From contig NZ_SWBO01000002.1 in the NCBI RefSeq assembly GCF_005116475.1, positions 81,258-145,257 of the forward strand: a DNA stretch of 64,000 nucleotides, read 5' to 3'. Source of the stretch: Pedobacter cryotolerans (GTDB lineage Bacteria > Bacteroidota > Bacteroidia > Sphingobacteriales > Sphingobacteriaceae). Both the position numbers and the translations under genes were made by a program. Shown one piece after another: positions 54,218 to 63,969 of the stretch. The notes beneath the pieces are model-generated. The model was not told where the DNA came from and did no database searches. It saw only the letters and a program-made list of their open reading frames with translations. Positions within the stretch are counted from its first letter, which is position 1. Each line of letters begins with the position of its first letter.

Positions 54218-55630
54218 CTACTTCTCCAATATCAACACCCAATCATTACCATTTTTTGGCTCACCTGGTGGATTGAATTTTTTCACGCCTTTGTTTACAA
54301 TTTCTCCTAAATCGGTTTCTTTTCCAGTTCTTGGATTAAACCATGTTGCTTTAACATTATCTCCTTTAAGTTTACCCATGTTGATGCTAAAATCTTTCCC
54401 GGTGTAAGTGTAAGCCATGATGTAATTATCACCTCTGGTTGCAATTACTCTTTCATATTTTTCGCCATTTAAGCCAGCTATTAAACTTTGATCTGGCACA
54501 CGATCAAAAAATGAGCGAGAAAGCATCAAGTTTTTTAAATGCTTCATTTGCTGTGCACCGAGCGAGTTCATTGCATCTTGCCAAACAATGCTTACGCCGT
54601 AGTTTGCTCCAGGATCACCAACTTCATAAAATTGCATGATTGAACTATGTCCGTAAGTATAGCCAAAAGCACCTGCAAAAACAGACCAGTAGCCATATCT
54701 TCTTACATCTTCAGGTGCCCAACGTATTTCTTTTGGGTCATGCAAACCTTGCGGAATATGTTCATAAGATGGCTCTCCATCAATTGTTGGTTTAACAGGT
54801 TTCATTACATAATCGGCCTCAATAAATTTCCAATTATCTTCTCCATAATGTTTCGTTTCATTCTTAGAAGTATCCTGATCGTATCTTCTGTGGCCAGATT
54901 GCACCATGTTAAAATCCATCCATTGCTCATTATTAAACCAATCTGATGAAGCCGTTCTTCCTCTAGGATGAAAAGTGATTAAATGATTTGGATCGTTTTT
55001 TCGCAAAATATCACCCATCGTTTTCCAAACCTCCATCTGCTCACTTCCCTTAATATCTCCACCGTTAAGCCAAATGATGTTCCAATTATTTTTGTAACGA
55101 TCTACTAAAAACTTGGTATAAACTTCGGCTTGTTGTTTGGTAACCAGCTTTTGTTTTACATTTGTACCCCAAACTGGCACCAAAGCCATATAAATATCTC
55201 TTTTTGTAGCCTCAGTTATGATATAATCTACATGATCCCAATAATCGTATTGCGTAGAATCATTAAAATCTTTTCCTGGAGTAACAGCAGGAGTTGCCAC
55301 ATTTTTGTTTAGCACAGATGAATCTCCATAAACATTTACGGAAGGCACTTCATGCAAAACCATTACCTGAATTACATTAAAACCTTTTTCTTTTCTATCC
55401 TCTAAATATTTTACAGCCTCATCTCTATCTAACTTACCAAATAATAACCATCCTGTATCGCCAAGCCAAAAAAATGGTTTTTCGTCAGCAGTCATCAGGT
55501 ATCTTCCGTTAGCTGAAACTTTTAAACCTTTAACATCTACGTTTTCTTGGGTCTTTTTTTCTTGGGTACAGCCGATGAATATTGCAATAACAATTAGGGT
55601 TGATAAAAAATTCTTGATATTTAAACTCAT
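54218..55630 (-). CDS. GH140 apiosidase-like lipoprotein (DUF4038)
   Basis: This 470-residue lipoprotein (IAIFIGC, C21) has a TIM barrel from about 33 (KGLKVSANGRYLMTADEKPFF, WLGDTGWLLFGKL) with acidic WLNGGDIKG (D192) and PTIDGEPSYE (E286), matching the acid/base and nucleophile region of GH140. A C-terminal collagen-binding-like beta domain is at about 380-470 (GDNYIMAYTYTGKDFSINMG, KATWFNPRTGKETDLGEI). The founding GH140 enzyme releases apiose side chains from RG-II. This gene is the strongest single pointer to RG-II as substrate. It is close-packed with its neighbours. Confidence 0.85.
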   Translation of the reverse strand: MSLNIKNFLSTLIVIAIFIGCTQEKKTQENVDVKGLKVSANGRYLMTADEKPFFWLGDTGWLLFGKLDRDEAVKYLEDRKEKGFNVIQVMVLHEVPSVNVYGDSSVLNKNVATPAVTPGKDFNDSTQYDYWDHVDYIITEATKRDIYMALVPVWGTNVKQKLVTKQQAEVYTKFLVDRYKNNWNIIWLNGGDIKGSEQMEVWKTMGDILRKNDPNHLITFHPRGRTASSDWFNNEQWMDFNMVQSGHRRYDQDTSKNETKHYGEDNWKFIEADYVMKPVKPTIDGEPSYEHIPQGLHDPKEIRWAPEDVRRYGYWSVFAGAFGYTYGHSSIMQFYEVGDPGANYGVSIVWQDAMNSLGAQQMKHLKNLMLSRSFFDRVPDQSLIAGLNGEKYERVIATRGDNYIMAYTYTGKDFSINMGKLKGDNVKATWFNPRTGKETDLGEIVNKGVKKFNPPGEPKNGNDWVLILEK

Positions 55631-55631
55631 C

Positions 55632-58600
55632 TTATATTTTGTTAAGGATGATCACTTCATCACCATTGCCAACTTTGTTGATTTTTAACTCCGAACCTGC
55701 ATTAATTTTCATTTCTTTTAACACCGAATTGTTTTTTAAATCTAAAATTTGCGTAGTAAAACTTCCTTTATATTTAGTTAAATCTAAGGTGAAGGCATCC
55801 GCCGATGCGTTATAAAGAATGTATGCTTTGCCGGCATTTTGCAAGCCATATTGCATTTTATTTGCATTAGGTAAAAACGGTTGCATGGTAGCTGCAGTAT
55901 TTAAAAGGGTATTGTTTGCCACATTGCTAAGTGAGCCACCTGCTAATAAAATAGCCCAACCGTAACTTGGGTAATTATCTGCCGAATAAATTACTGCCTT
56001 ATCAGGAAACTGAGTTCTGTATTCTGAAACGGCTCGATAAACTTGCTCAAATGAAGTTTTACCGTTTTTCATTATACGAGCATGTTGCCGAGGTGCCAAG
56101 TTTTGTCCGCCTTTTGGTGCATACGCTTTTCCATCTGCTTGGTAATGCCAATACCTGATATCAATCAAATCAACAACATCTGCCCTGCTTGGGTCTGCTA
56201 AAATTGCATCTTGTACATCTTTAGTAACACTTAAACCAATTATTGGATGTTTACCTGTTTCCTTTTTCCACTCTTTAATGGTGTCAATCCAGAATTGCAC
56301 AAAGTGAAGTGGACCAGTAAATTCTGCGCTGATGAGTTGAATTACACCATTGTTATCGTTAAAGTTTTCTAAACATTTATAGATATATGCCTTGTGTAAT
56401 TTCCTTCTTGCTGGATCATTGACATCATAAAACTGCTCTGCCATAAAAATTCTTTTATCGCCTGCATAAGGTACAGGTTCTGGGAAACCTGTGCCGTTGA
56501 TGTTATTTGCTGTACGCCACGGAAAGTCTGCATAATGAGCTCCAGCTTCAATAATATTATGTTGAAAATAGTTTTGATGGATTAATACCAATCCTTTTTG
56601 ATCGACTAAATCGGCAAATTGCTTTAATCTATCCCAATACCAAAGGTTGTATTTAGTTAAATCATATTTACTTAAACCATCCCAAGCTAATTCTTTTCCG
56701 CTACGGGCAAATGGCAATTCGTAAAATGGCGCCCAAACATCGCCATCCATACGGCGAATACGCTCATGATCATCTCTTCTCCTATCGTACCACAGTCCGT
56801 AATTGTGTTCTAAAACTTTGGTAGAACTGGCTTTCATCAAATCTGTATTTACCTCCAAATTATCTGTTAAGCCTTTTCCTTCTCTATTCGGTACAAAACG
56901 AGTAATATGAGCTTTGCTGTTTTTGATACCGATAGATTTTGTATTTCCACTCCACCATTGCACATCTTGTCGGTTGCCTGCTACTAGCGAATTGCCACGA
57001 ATTAACCAACCATTTTTGATAGTCATTGCTGCAGCAAATTCTGGTTTTTCAACTTTAGCTAAGCCAATGGCATCTATAGTTTTTGCATCGTTTTTATCAA
57101 GTGTAATTGGGTTTCTTTCAGGTGCTTTATCAATAAACTCAAGTAAAGTTAAAGCAGGTTGCTCTGCTAATTTAGTCAATTTTGTTGCTACATCTACTTG
57201 TGGACTGCTTGATGCTTCGGTTTCAACTGGCAATACAATATTTCTTTGATCTGCTTCGTTACCAATTCTATCTTTTAGCTGAGCGTAATATAAACTACGC
57301 GGTTGAATTTGCTCATTAGACATATCCCAATGACCATTGCCAGCAAATTGTGCCCATGTACCAAATGCCCAATTTTGCGCTGTTGGTGGCTGATAATTAT
57401 CAACCCTTGCAGCTGTACTTTGCCAAAAAACACTATTTGCAGCTGCCCAACCAGCTCCCTGTCCGTCTTGTCCACGGTTCATGAAACTTAAGGCATTTCC
57501 ATCAACATTTACAATATCAAACAATGTTCCGCTCGACCAGCTATCAATTGCGCCGCTAAAACTGTAAGGTAATTTTGATTCGCATTGCACAAAAGCATTC
57601 GGGCCAGCTGCGCAAAAGCCAACAGCAAAATCATGGAAACCATATTCGGCGTAAATTCTTTGAAAAAGCGTTTGTTGACCAACGGTGTAAAATGTATTTC
57701 TGCGTTCGCCACCAATTTCTGATATTGGATTTAATGATTTACAATCTTCAACAGTAATTCTTTTACCTGTTTCGGCGATGTAAACTGCAGAACCAGCAAA
57801 ATGCTGAAATACAATTTGACGAGCCCATGCATCTTGCACATTTTCAAAAGATATGCCATTCCAGCGATGGTATTCATCTTTGATGTTCTCTGTGTTGTAA
57901 ACAGATTGTAGTTTTAGGTTTTCAACACCAGATTGGCTAATTCTTCCATCCCATTGGTATTTAGCAATTGTTGCTCCACCAAATTTTTGGTCTAAAGCAG
58001 TTGTAATTGGCGCATCAATTGTAATTGTGTTTCCAGCAATGCTGATAATTTTTCTATCCCACAAAACATCTCTTGTTCCTGGTTTCCAACCAAGCGAACT
58101 TTCGCCACCTCCAAATTCAAAAGTTTTTAATGTTTCAATCCATTCTTTAGTAGATGGACGATGAATGGTTATCCGATCGCCAACTTTTAAGGTTGATGCA
58201 TTCGCAACCGTAAATTTCATTGCATTTACAGGCACATATTTATCCGTAATTTGGATTGGTCCTTGTTCAATTTTATCGGCTTTGCCAGAAATTCTAATTA
58301 CCCCAATACGATCTAAACCAGAAGCTAAAATTGTGGTTCCGTTAGTTGAAAATCCTTCGCCTCTAATTACAACTCCAGATTGTTCAATTTTTAAAATTCC
58401 AGAAACCTGATGTATGCCTTTCTCTAATAAAACTGCTCCACGCAAACCATCTTTCCCGATAGATAATTTAGCAACATAATTAATGGCAGATTGAATTCTT
58501 AATGTTGCATCGCCCTCTTTTATGGGTACACTTATTTTTACTGATGCAGTTGGAAGAGGTTTTTCGCCAGCCATGTAACCACTGTAAGAAAAATCAGGTA

Positions 58601-58769
58601 TTCGATTGCCTAAACTATCTGGTGTGTAAGCTAATTTGCCATCGCTACCTTTAAAAATAGGTTTTGGTGGGATGATTTTTTTTTGGGCTGAGGAAAAAAA
58701 TGAAAACGAAAGAAGCATTGCCATAACTGACAATATTCTATAAATATATTTTCGATTAGTTTTTAGCAT
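55632..58769 (-). CDS. Beta-helix / DUF6298 two-module secreted protein
   Basis: The 1045-residue protein has a signal peptide ending FFSSAQ. Residues about 70-480 are a right-handed beta-helix (AVLLEKGIHQVSGILKIEQ, GVVIRGEGFSTNGTTILAS, NLKLQSVYNTENIK, HWDMSN), as in pectate-lyase-like proteins. Residues about 600-960 form a separate module resembling DUF6298, probably a glycosidase-like barrel (EHNYGLWYDRRRDDHERIRR, YNLWYWDRLKQFADLVDQKG, KGLVLIHQNYFQHNI). A C-terminal beta-sandwich follows. No enzyme activity is assigned to DUF6298 that I know of. Its position between PL1 and GH140 suggests a pectin-active bifunctional enzyme. Confidence 0.75.
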   Translation of the reverse strand: MLKTNRKYIYRILSVMAMLLSFSFFSSAQKKIIPPKPIFKGSDGKLAYTPDSLGNRIPDFSYSGYMAGEKPLPTASVKISVPIKEGDATLRIQSAINYVAKLSIGKDGLRGAVLLEKGIHQVSGILKIEQSGVVIRGEGFSTNGTTILASGLDRIGVIRISGKADKIEQGPIQITDKYVPVNAMKFTVANASTLKVGDRITIHRPSTKEWIETLKTFEFGGGESSLGWKPGTRDVLWDRKIISIAGNTITIDAPITTALDQKFGGATIAKYQWDGRISQSGVENLKLQSVYNTENIKDEYHRWNGISFENVQDAWARQIVFQHFAGSAVYIAETGKRITVEDCKSLNPISEIGGERRNTFYTVGQQTLFQRIYAEYGFHDFAVGFCAAGPNAFVQCESKLPYSFSGAIDSWSSGTLFDIVNVDGNALSFMNRGQDGQGAGWAAANSVFWQSTAARVDNYQPPTAQNWAFGTWAQFAGNGHWDMSNEQIQPRSLYYAQLKDRIGNEADQRNIVLPVETEASSSPQVDVATKLTKLAEQPALTLLEFIDKAPERNPITLDKNDAKTIDAIGLAKVEKPEFAAAMTIKNGWLIRGNSLVAGNRQDVQWWSGNTKSIGIKNSKAHITRFVPNREGKGLTDNLEVNTDLMKASSTKVLEHNYGLWYDRRRDDHERIRRMDGDVWAPFYELPFARSGKELAWDGLSKYDLTKYNLWYWDRLKQFADLVDQKGLVLIHQNYFQHNIIEAGAHYADFPWRTANNINGTGFPEPVPYAGDKRIFMAEQFYDVNDPARRKLHKAYIYKCLENFNDNNGVIQLISAEFTGPLHFVQFWIDTIKEWKKETGKHPIIGLSVTKDVQDAILADPSRADVVDLIDIRYWHYQADGKAYAPKGGQNLAPRQHARIMKNGKTSFEQVYRAVSEYRTQFPDKAVIYSADNYPSYGWAILLAGGSLSNVANNTLLNTAATMQPFLPNANKMQYGLQNAGKAYILYNASADAFTLDLTKYKGSFTTQILDLKNNSVLKEMKINAGSELKINKVGNGDEVIILNKI

Positions 58770-59079
58770 TTAATTCTCTCATTTTGTGATGTTTAATATG
58801 AAGTGCTTGCAAATTTTTGTTTGTGTGGCATCTCCTTATTTACCTCACCCTATCAACGTTTGGGTTAAAAGCAATTCCTTTGCTTTCCCTCTCCTTGAGG
58901 AGAGGGATTATCTGACAGTACAAAAACCACCTACATTGATAGGGTGAGGCTTAGTAAGCCAAATTTACCTTTTCATTAATTATTTTTAAATTTCAACAAA
59001 ATCATCCAATTTTAGCTATCTCATTTACATTGGTTTTCTGAACAATTTTAACAGGCAGTACCTCGCAATGACGGAAAGA
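58770..59079. other. Intergenic region with a nested inverted repeat
   Basis: The 310-bp gap between PL1 and the DUF6298 protein holds a nested inverted repeat at 58843-58949. The outer arms are cctcaccctatcaacgt and attgatagggtgagg. The inner arms are CCCTCTCC and GGAGAGGG at 58887-58906. A REP-like fragment (cctcgcaatgacgg) is at about 59060-59073. No gene is visible. Confidence 0.7.
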
Positions 59080-60732
59080 TTATGGCTTTACCGATGCAAT
59101 TGGAACCACACTGTTTAAATATACTTCAATATTTGCATAACCGCTTTTAGAAATTTTTACAGCATCTGCAGGGTCTTTTGAATTTAAACCATTTTTAGTT
59201 TCATAAGCATCTGGCATACCATCATTATCAGTATCTACATAAGGCGTTCCTTTATACTCTGGGTAACCACCAACCTGACTGATATCAGTAATGATACCTT
59301 GTTTATATGAATCCTTTGCCAAACGGCGATGTTCGAAATCTTTTTCAGGTAGTTTAACACCTTCGATATAATCTATTTTACCAGTTTGTACTTGTTTGAT
59401 AACTCTAATATCAACAGGATCTCTTTTTGGTAAATTAGCACCTACGTTTTTAAGCACATAATCTTTCGCTTGTAAGGTTGGCATTAAAGTAATTTTAGCC
59501 ATTGGAAAAGGTTTAGCCGAACGCATTGCAGCAAAATAAGGCTGAGATTGTTCATAAGTCATCAACTCGCCTTTTTTATCCTCTACTTGTACGCCACCAT
59601 TCCAATTGTCTTTGGTTACTTTTTCGTTGCCTTCTATAATATTACCATTTACATAGGCTCTACCATAAACAACATAAGGCAATTTACTTCTACCAGATTC
59701 TGGCTTTAAAATACGGTAACTAATTGGTTCTTTTAAATTAGTAACTGGTCCGGGTTTGTAATAATTATTGATGATATTATACAATGCAGTATAATCACCA
59801 CCATCTGTAGACCTATTGTTCCAATTAAAAATTACATTGTTGGCGAAGTTAAAAACACCATTCCATCCTATTGATGGATTTCTTGCACCATTATCTGCCC
59901 AAAGGTTGCGCATAAACGTACAATTTTCTCCGCCTAATGTACTACCAAAAGCATGGTTCCAAGTATCTAAAGCTTCAGAAAAAATAGAATTTTGTATGGT
60001 GATATTTACAGTAGCTAATTTATCTTCAATTTTGCCTGTACTGTCATTGTACATGTGGCGGTACATCGACATGTTTTCGTCTAATCCCCAACTTGCAGAA
60101 ACGTGATCTATCATGATATTTCCTACAGGATTACCACCAATGGCATCATCTCTTCTGCCTACAAAAGTTTCACCTCTTCTAAAACGCATAAAACGAACCA
60201 CTACATCATGGGTATTGATCCAAACTGATTCGCCTGCAATACAAACGCCATCTCCAGGTGCTGTTTGACCAGCAATGGTAATATACGGTGCACGAATAAC
60301 CAATGGCGTTTTAATACGGATGATACCAGAAACGTTGAAAACCACAATTCTAGCTCCACCTTGTTCGCAAGCTTCACGTAATGAACCCGGACCACTATCA
60401 TTTAAGTTTTTAACAACGATAACTTTTCCGCCTCTACCACCAAAACTATATGCACCACCACCTTCGGCACCTGGAAAAGCCAATAATTCTGATTGTGGTA
60501 AATCTGTTGGTCGGCCAGCCCAAGGCACATAAGGTTTACCTTGTTTAGCTTCTTGCGCAATAATTATTTTAGCTTTTTCCCAAGCAACATCAGACTGTTT
60601 TCTGGCTTCAGCCATCATATCATCTGACACTTTTTGAACATCAGCAGGAATTTTAGGGTATTGAGCCTGAGCGAAATTTGTAACTAGTGCTACAGATGCT
60701 AACGTTAAAAGGCTAAGAAATTTAATTTTCAT
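59080..60732 (-). CDS. PL1-family pectate lyase with C-terminal calcium motif
   Basis: The 550-residue protein has a signal peptide ending NFAQAQ. A parallel beta-helix starts at about 84 (LAFPGAEGGGAYSFGGRGGK, LNDSGPGSLREACEQGGARI). The segments IMIDHVSASWGLDEN, VRFMRFRRG, NIMIDHV and DTWNHAFGSTLGGEN follow in the PL1 order. A TSP3-like calcium motif DTDNDGMPDAYETKNGL is near 508-524. The enzyme splits polygalacturonan by beta-elimination. It is the first gene after the strong terminator that ends the SusC/SusD/lipoprotein unit, so it may have its own promoter. Confidence 0.88.
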   Translation of the reverse strand: MKIKFLSLLTLASVALVTNFAQAQYPKIPADVQKVSDDMMAEARKQSDVAWEKAKIIIAQEAKQGKPYVPWAGRPTDLPQSELLAFPGAEGGGAYSFGGRGGKVIVVKNLNDSGPGSLREACEQGGARIVVFNVSGIIRIKTPLVIRAPYITIAGQTAPGDGVCIAGESVWINTHDVVVRFMRFRRGETFVGRRDDAIGGNPVGNIMIDHVSASWGLDENMSMYRHMYNDSTGKIEDKLATVNITIQNSIFSEALDTWNHAFGSTLGGENCTFMRNLWADNGARNPSIGWNGVFNFANNVIFNWNNRSTDGGDYTALYNIINNYYKPGPVTNLKEPISYRILKPESGRSKLPYVVYGRAYVNGNIIEGNEKVTKDNWNGGVQVEDKKGELMTYEQSQPYFAAMRSAKPFPMAKITLMPTLQAKDYVLKNVGANLPKRDPVDIRVIKQVQTGKIDYIEGVKLPEKDFEHRRLAKDSYKQGIITDISQVGGYPEYKGTPYVDTDNDGMPDAYETKNGLNSKDPADAVKISKSGYANIEVYLNSVVPIASVKP

Positions 60733-60841
60733 ATTGATTTGTTCATAGGTTATCGTTAAAAACCTACATCCAAGGATTAGTTCGAATGTTGTTTTTGATA
60801 TAACCGAGTAATTTATATTGGTTAGATTGTGTATTATATCT

Positions 60842-60849
60842 CAAAAATA
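60842..60849 (-). promoter_or_regulatory. Candidate -7 box for the PL1-led run
   Basis: The minus strand reads TATTTTTG, a TAnnTTTG match, about 110 bp upstream of the PL1 start and downstream of the hairpin terminator. A -33 TTTG at the right spacing is not evident. It is offered because the terminator implies a new start site here. Confidence 0.35.
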
Positions 60850-61003
60850 ATGGCTGTATATGGCTTATTTATCTATCATCTTCTCAAAAGATTATAACAT
60901 ATTGCCATTTGGCCAATTTTAGCGTAACAATAGTATTTCATTGCAAATGCAAGATAACAATTAAAGCTTAAATTATTTATATATAAATGTAACATTTCCA
61001 AAT

Positions 61004-61028
61004 AAAAAAAGGGATGCTTTCGCATCCC
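61004..61028 (-). terminator. Rho-independent terminator after the surface lipoprotein gene
   Basis: On the minus strand a perfect 7-bp stem GGGATGC/GCATCCC with a GAAA loop (61011-61028) is followed directly by seven T residues (61010-61004). It lies about 60 bp after the lipoprotein stop. This is the clearest terminator in the window and separates the SusC/D unit from the enzyme genes. Confidence 0.9.
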
Positions 61029-61086
61029 TTTTACAAAAATATACTAAAACTAAAATTTTTAAATTACTTAAGAATTCATTTAAAAT

Positions 61087-62052
61087 CTATTTTTGGATTT
61101 TAACGCTTACATTTATATAAGGTCTTCCCTCGTAATCAGAAGTAACTGCATTAATATATAACATACCGTATTTACCTTCTTGAGTAAGAAAAAACACTCC
61201 ATTACCACCATTTAATCCATTTGCTAAAAGTGTAGCGTTTGTTTGATCAAGATTAATTGTACGAGCTTTTGCTAATGTTTCAATAGTAGAACCAGACACT
61301 GCACTTGTTAAAAATGCATTAGCTTGACCAGTTACTGGGGCACTAAATTTGGTTGTTCTTTTTGGGTTGAAACCACTAATATCAAAAGCTGGAATTGGGT
61401 TGGTAGCAGAACTCAAAGAATAAAGGTTAAGCACAACAGAAACAACCGAAGGAGTAGAATTTGAAGCTAATCTTGCAAAGATTCCAAAATCAATTTTTGC
61501 AGCATTCTGAGCTGCATTTGTGTAACTGTAGCCCGAAGCATCAGTTAAAGAGAAAAAACTAGGCACTGTCCCTTCAGGATTTGGTAGATAAATATTTCTA
61601 TTTGCATAAATCATATAACTGGGATTAACCTCTACAGTTACATTTTTCTTGCCATCACCTATAAATATACCTTTTTGGTTTAGTGCATAAATACGGTAAG
61701 ATGATTTACCATCGCGGTTCATAGTTAGTTTTAAGATATTTGAAAAACTTCTACGTTTGGTTTCATCTGTAATTGGATAAGTAATGCGTTGAGGCTGCTG
61801 TGTTCCAGAAGAAGTTTCTACTACATAAGAGTACACATCTTCATTTGCAGAATTAATAGTAAAATCAATCCATACTTCATCTTTATCATTTACCAATTTA
61901 TAATCCGTAACACAACGAGGATCACTATTGTTATAAGTTACCGTAACATCGGTAAACATGGTAAATATATTTTCAGATTCCTTTTTGCAAGAAGCGAATA
62001 TGAACACGCTCAATGCAAAGAGAAATAACTTTTGAATATTTTTTGTTTTCAT
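61087..62052 (-). CDS. Surface glycan-binding-type lipoprotein (SusE/F-like position)
   Basis: The 321-residue lipoprotein (FIFASC, C22) lies immediately downstream of SusD in the position of SusE/F or other surface glycan-binding proteins. The middle suggests an Ig-like N-terminal domain (VWIDFTINSANEDVYSYVVE, SSYRIYALNQKGIFIG) and a C-terminal domain with VNPSYMIYANRNIYLPNP. No named family was recognised. Its likely role is outer-membrane binding of pectin oligosaccharide, delivering to SusC/D. Transcription probably ends after it at the terminator. Confidence 0.7.
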   Translation of the reverse strand: MKTKNIQKLFLFALSVFIFASCKKESENIFTMFTDVTVTYNNSDPRCVTDYKLVNDKDEVWIDFTINSANEDVYSYVVETSSGTQQPQRITYPITDETKRRSFSNILKLTMNRDGKSSYRIYALNQKGIFIGDGKKNVTVEVNPSYMIYANRNIYLPNPEGTVPSFFSLTDASGYSYTNAAQNAAKIDFGIFARLASNSTPSVVSVVLNLYSLSSATNPIPAFDISGFNPKRTTKFSAPVTGQANAFLTSAVSGSTIETLAKARTINLDQTNATLLANGLNGGNGVFFLTQEGKYGMLYINAVTSDYEGRPYINVSVKIQK

Positions 62053-62099
62053 TTTTATATTTTTTGAGTCAGAAAATCTGAGTTTGAAATTTCTAAATA

Positions 62100-63959
62100 T
62101 TAATCTAATGGATCAAATAAACCACCGGCCCAACCCACAGTTGGAAGTATATCTGAACCGAAATTCACAAAATCATTATGGAAAGTGTAAAAATAATGGA
62201 ATTCAGGAATATTATATGGCAAATAAGTAGTGTTAGTAACCGTAACATTCCTAAAATAGGTTTGATAAGTTGCTTTGTTATTCACATTAATAGTTTCTCT
62301 GAACATCACACCATTTGTAGAAGCTTCTAATGTTGCCTTATTGGCTGTAGAAACTAAAGCTATCTCTAATTTAGACATATTTCCAGTTAATAAATGCATT
62401 GTACGAGATCTTCTTAAATCTGCATTGCGTTTATTTTCAAAGGCAAACTCAATTTGTCTTTCATTTAAAATTAAATTACGCATAGCTGATGTGCTGCTTG
62501 CTAAACCTAATCCATAATCAGAATCCCCAGCGACAACACCTGCTCTCATTCTAATTGTTCTCACCATATTTTTAGCTTCACCTATATTACCTGTTTCATT
62601 TAAGCAATCTGCATAGTTTAACATTACCTCGGCAAACCTCATTTCAATCCAATCCATTCCACTTCCACCACCTGTACCATTTGAATAAGCCACATTACCT
62701 GATGTTAAACTTGGTGTAGCAAAACGTTTAACATATACTGCGTTACCAGTGGTTTCACCAACAGCGGTGTTGTAAGTCCATTGTTTTCTTGTCGCATTAC
62801 CACTTAATGGATAGACACTTCCATTTGTAGCAAATGTTGCTTCAAATCTCGGATCACGGTTTTGCCAGAACATCACTGCATCATAAGGAAAAGCAGTAGA
62901 TGTATTTAAAGGCTTCCCATCTCTCATAGGATAAGCATCTAACATTTTAGTTGTTGGGACATAAAAATTGCTATACGAACCTCCTTCTGATAAAGGTCTC
63001 ACACGACGTTCTCCATCATGACCTCTATTTGGAATTGTATTTGAATAGGTTCTCACTAAAATTGCTTCAGTATTTGTGCTTCCTTCTGTGCGAAATATAT
63101 CTAAATAATTAGGCATTAATCTCTTGCCAGCTGCAAAACATAAATCATACGCTTCTTTATTTGCAGCTAAAGCCTCTGTCCATCTCGATGCTTGATATGG
63201 ATGTTTAGGATCATTAGTAGGATTAAATTGTGGACTAGCCCAATACAATAAAACTTTTGCCTTTAAACAGGCTGCAATTAATTTTGTAATTTTACCTCTT
63301 CCATCACCATCTGAAGGATTAAACCCTTCTAACATGGTCATTGATGTATTTAAATCGTTTATGATTGCCGCGAAACATTCTCTTGCGCTTTTTCTACCAC
63401 CATTATAAACAGTAGTTGGGGTTTGTGGCTCTAGAGGAAGTGGAACACCACCATATACCTTAACCAATTCAAAATAAGTAAAAGCTCTTAAGGCATGATA
63501 TTGACCTAATAACTGACGCTGAACAGCAGTTGCTATAGTTCCTTTGGGGATATTGGCAATGGCATCATTGCATCTAGCAATATCCCAATATTTATTGTTA
63601 CCAGGATTACCACCATAGGTATTGCCAGTAAATCTTACATCATTATTACCTAAAATACCTTCTAGACCCAATGCAGCTCTTGCATTGGCATCGCCACTAG
63701 GTAAATAATTTTCATCGCTAGCAAAATGTACACCGTATCTATCTGGCGTCAATTGCATAGGGAATGGAATGATTGTTACATCATATACCCTATTCAAATG
63801 AAGTTGAACAGAACCTTCTGAATCCCAAATTGCTTCATCAATACCTTCGGTGTCTTCAAGAAAGAAAAACTCATCTTTATTTACACAGGCAGAAACACAA
63901 GCTACTAAAGTTAGTATTACTGCAGCCTTTTTTATATTGTTTTTTAATTGCTTAATCAT
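62100..63959 (-). CDS. SusD/RagB-family starch-binding-like lipoprotein
   Basis: The 619-residue outer-membrane lipoprotein has candidate lipobox cysteines at C21 (LVAC) and C25 (VSAC). Its SusD architecture shows tetratricopeptide helices (QYHALRAFTYFELVKVYGGVPLP, ECFAAIINDLNTSMTMLEG), the YWARMR-type region RFAEVMLNYADCLNETG, and a C-terminal NERQIEFAFENKRNADLRRS typical of the family. SusD caps the SusC channel and binds the glycan. It is preceded, 10 bp upstream, by the end of a TonB-dependent receptor. It defines the locus as a PUL. Confidence 0.93.
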   Translation of the reverse strand: MIKQLKNNIKKAAVILTLVACVSACVNKDEFFFLEDTEGIDEAIWDSEGSVQLHLNRVYDVTIIPFPMQLTPDRYGVHFASDENYLPSGDANARAALGLEGILGNNDVRFTGNTYGGNPGNNKYWDIARCNDAIANIPKGTIATAVQRQLLGQYHALRAFTYFELVKVYGGVPLPLEPQTPTTVYNGGRKSARECFAAIINDLNTSMTMLEGFNPSDGDGRGKITKLIAACLKAKVLLYWASPQFNPTNDPKHPYQASRWTEALAANKEAYDLCFAAGKRLMPNYLDIFRTEGSTNTEAILVRTYSNTIPNRGHDGERRVRPLSEGGSYSNFYVPTTKMLDAYPMRDGKPLNTSTAFPYDAVMFWQNRDPRFEATFATNGSVYPLSGNATRKQWTYNTAVGETTGNAVYVKRFATPSLTSGNVAYSNGTGGGSGMDWIEMRFAEVMLNYADCLNETGNIGEAKNMVRTIRMRAGVVAGDSDYGLGLASSTSAMRNLILNERQIEFAFENKRNADLRRSRTMHLLTGNMSKLEIALVSTANKATLEASTNGVMFRETINVNNKATYQTYFRNVTVTNTTYLPYNIPEFHYFYTFHNDFVNFGSDILPTVGWAGGLFDPLD

Positions 63960-63969
63960 TTTTCAAAAA

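Larger units (their letters stand above)
60733..61086. other. Intergenic region holding a terminator and putative promoter
   Basis: This 354-bp AT-rich gap lies between the surface lipoprotein and PL1. It contains the rho-independent terminator at 61004-61028 and the candidate -7 box at 60842. No gene is visible and no repeat family member was noticed. Confidence 0.7.
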
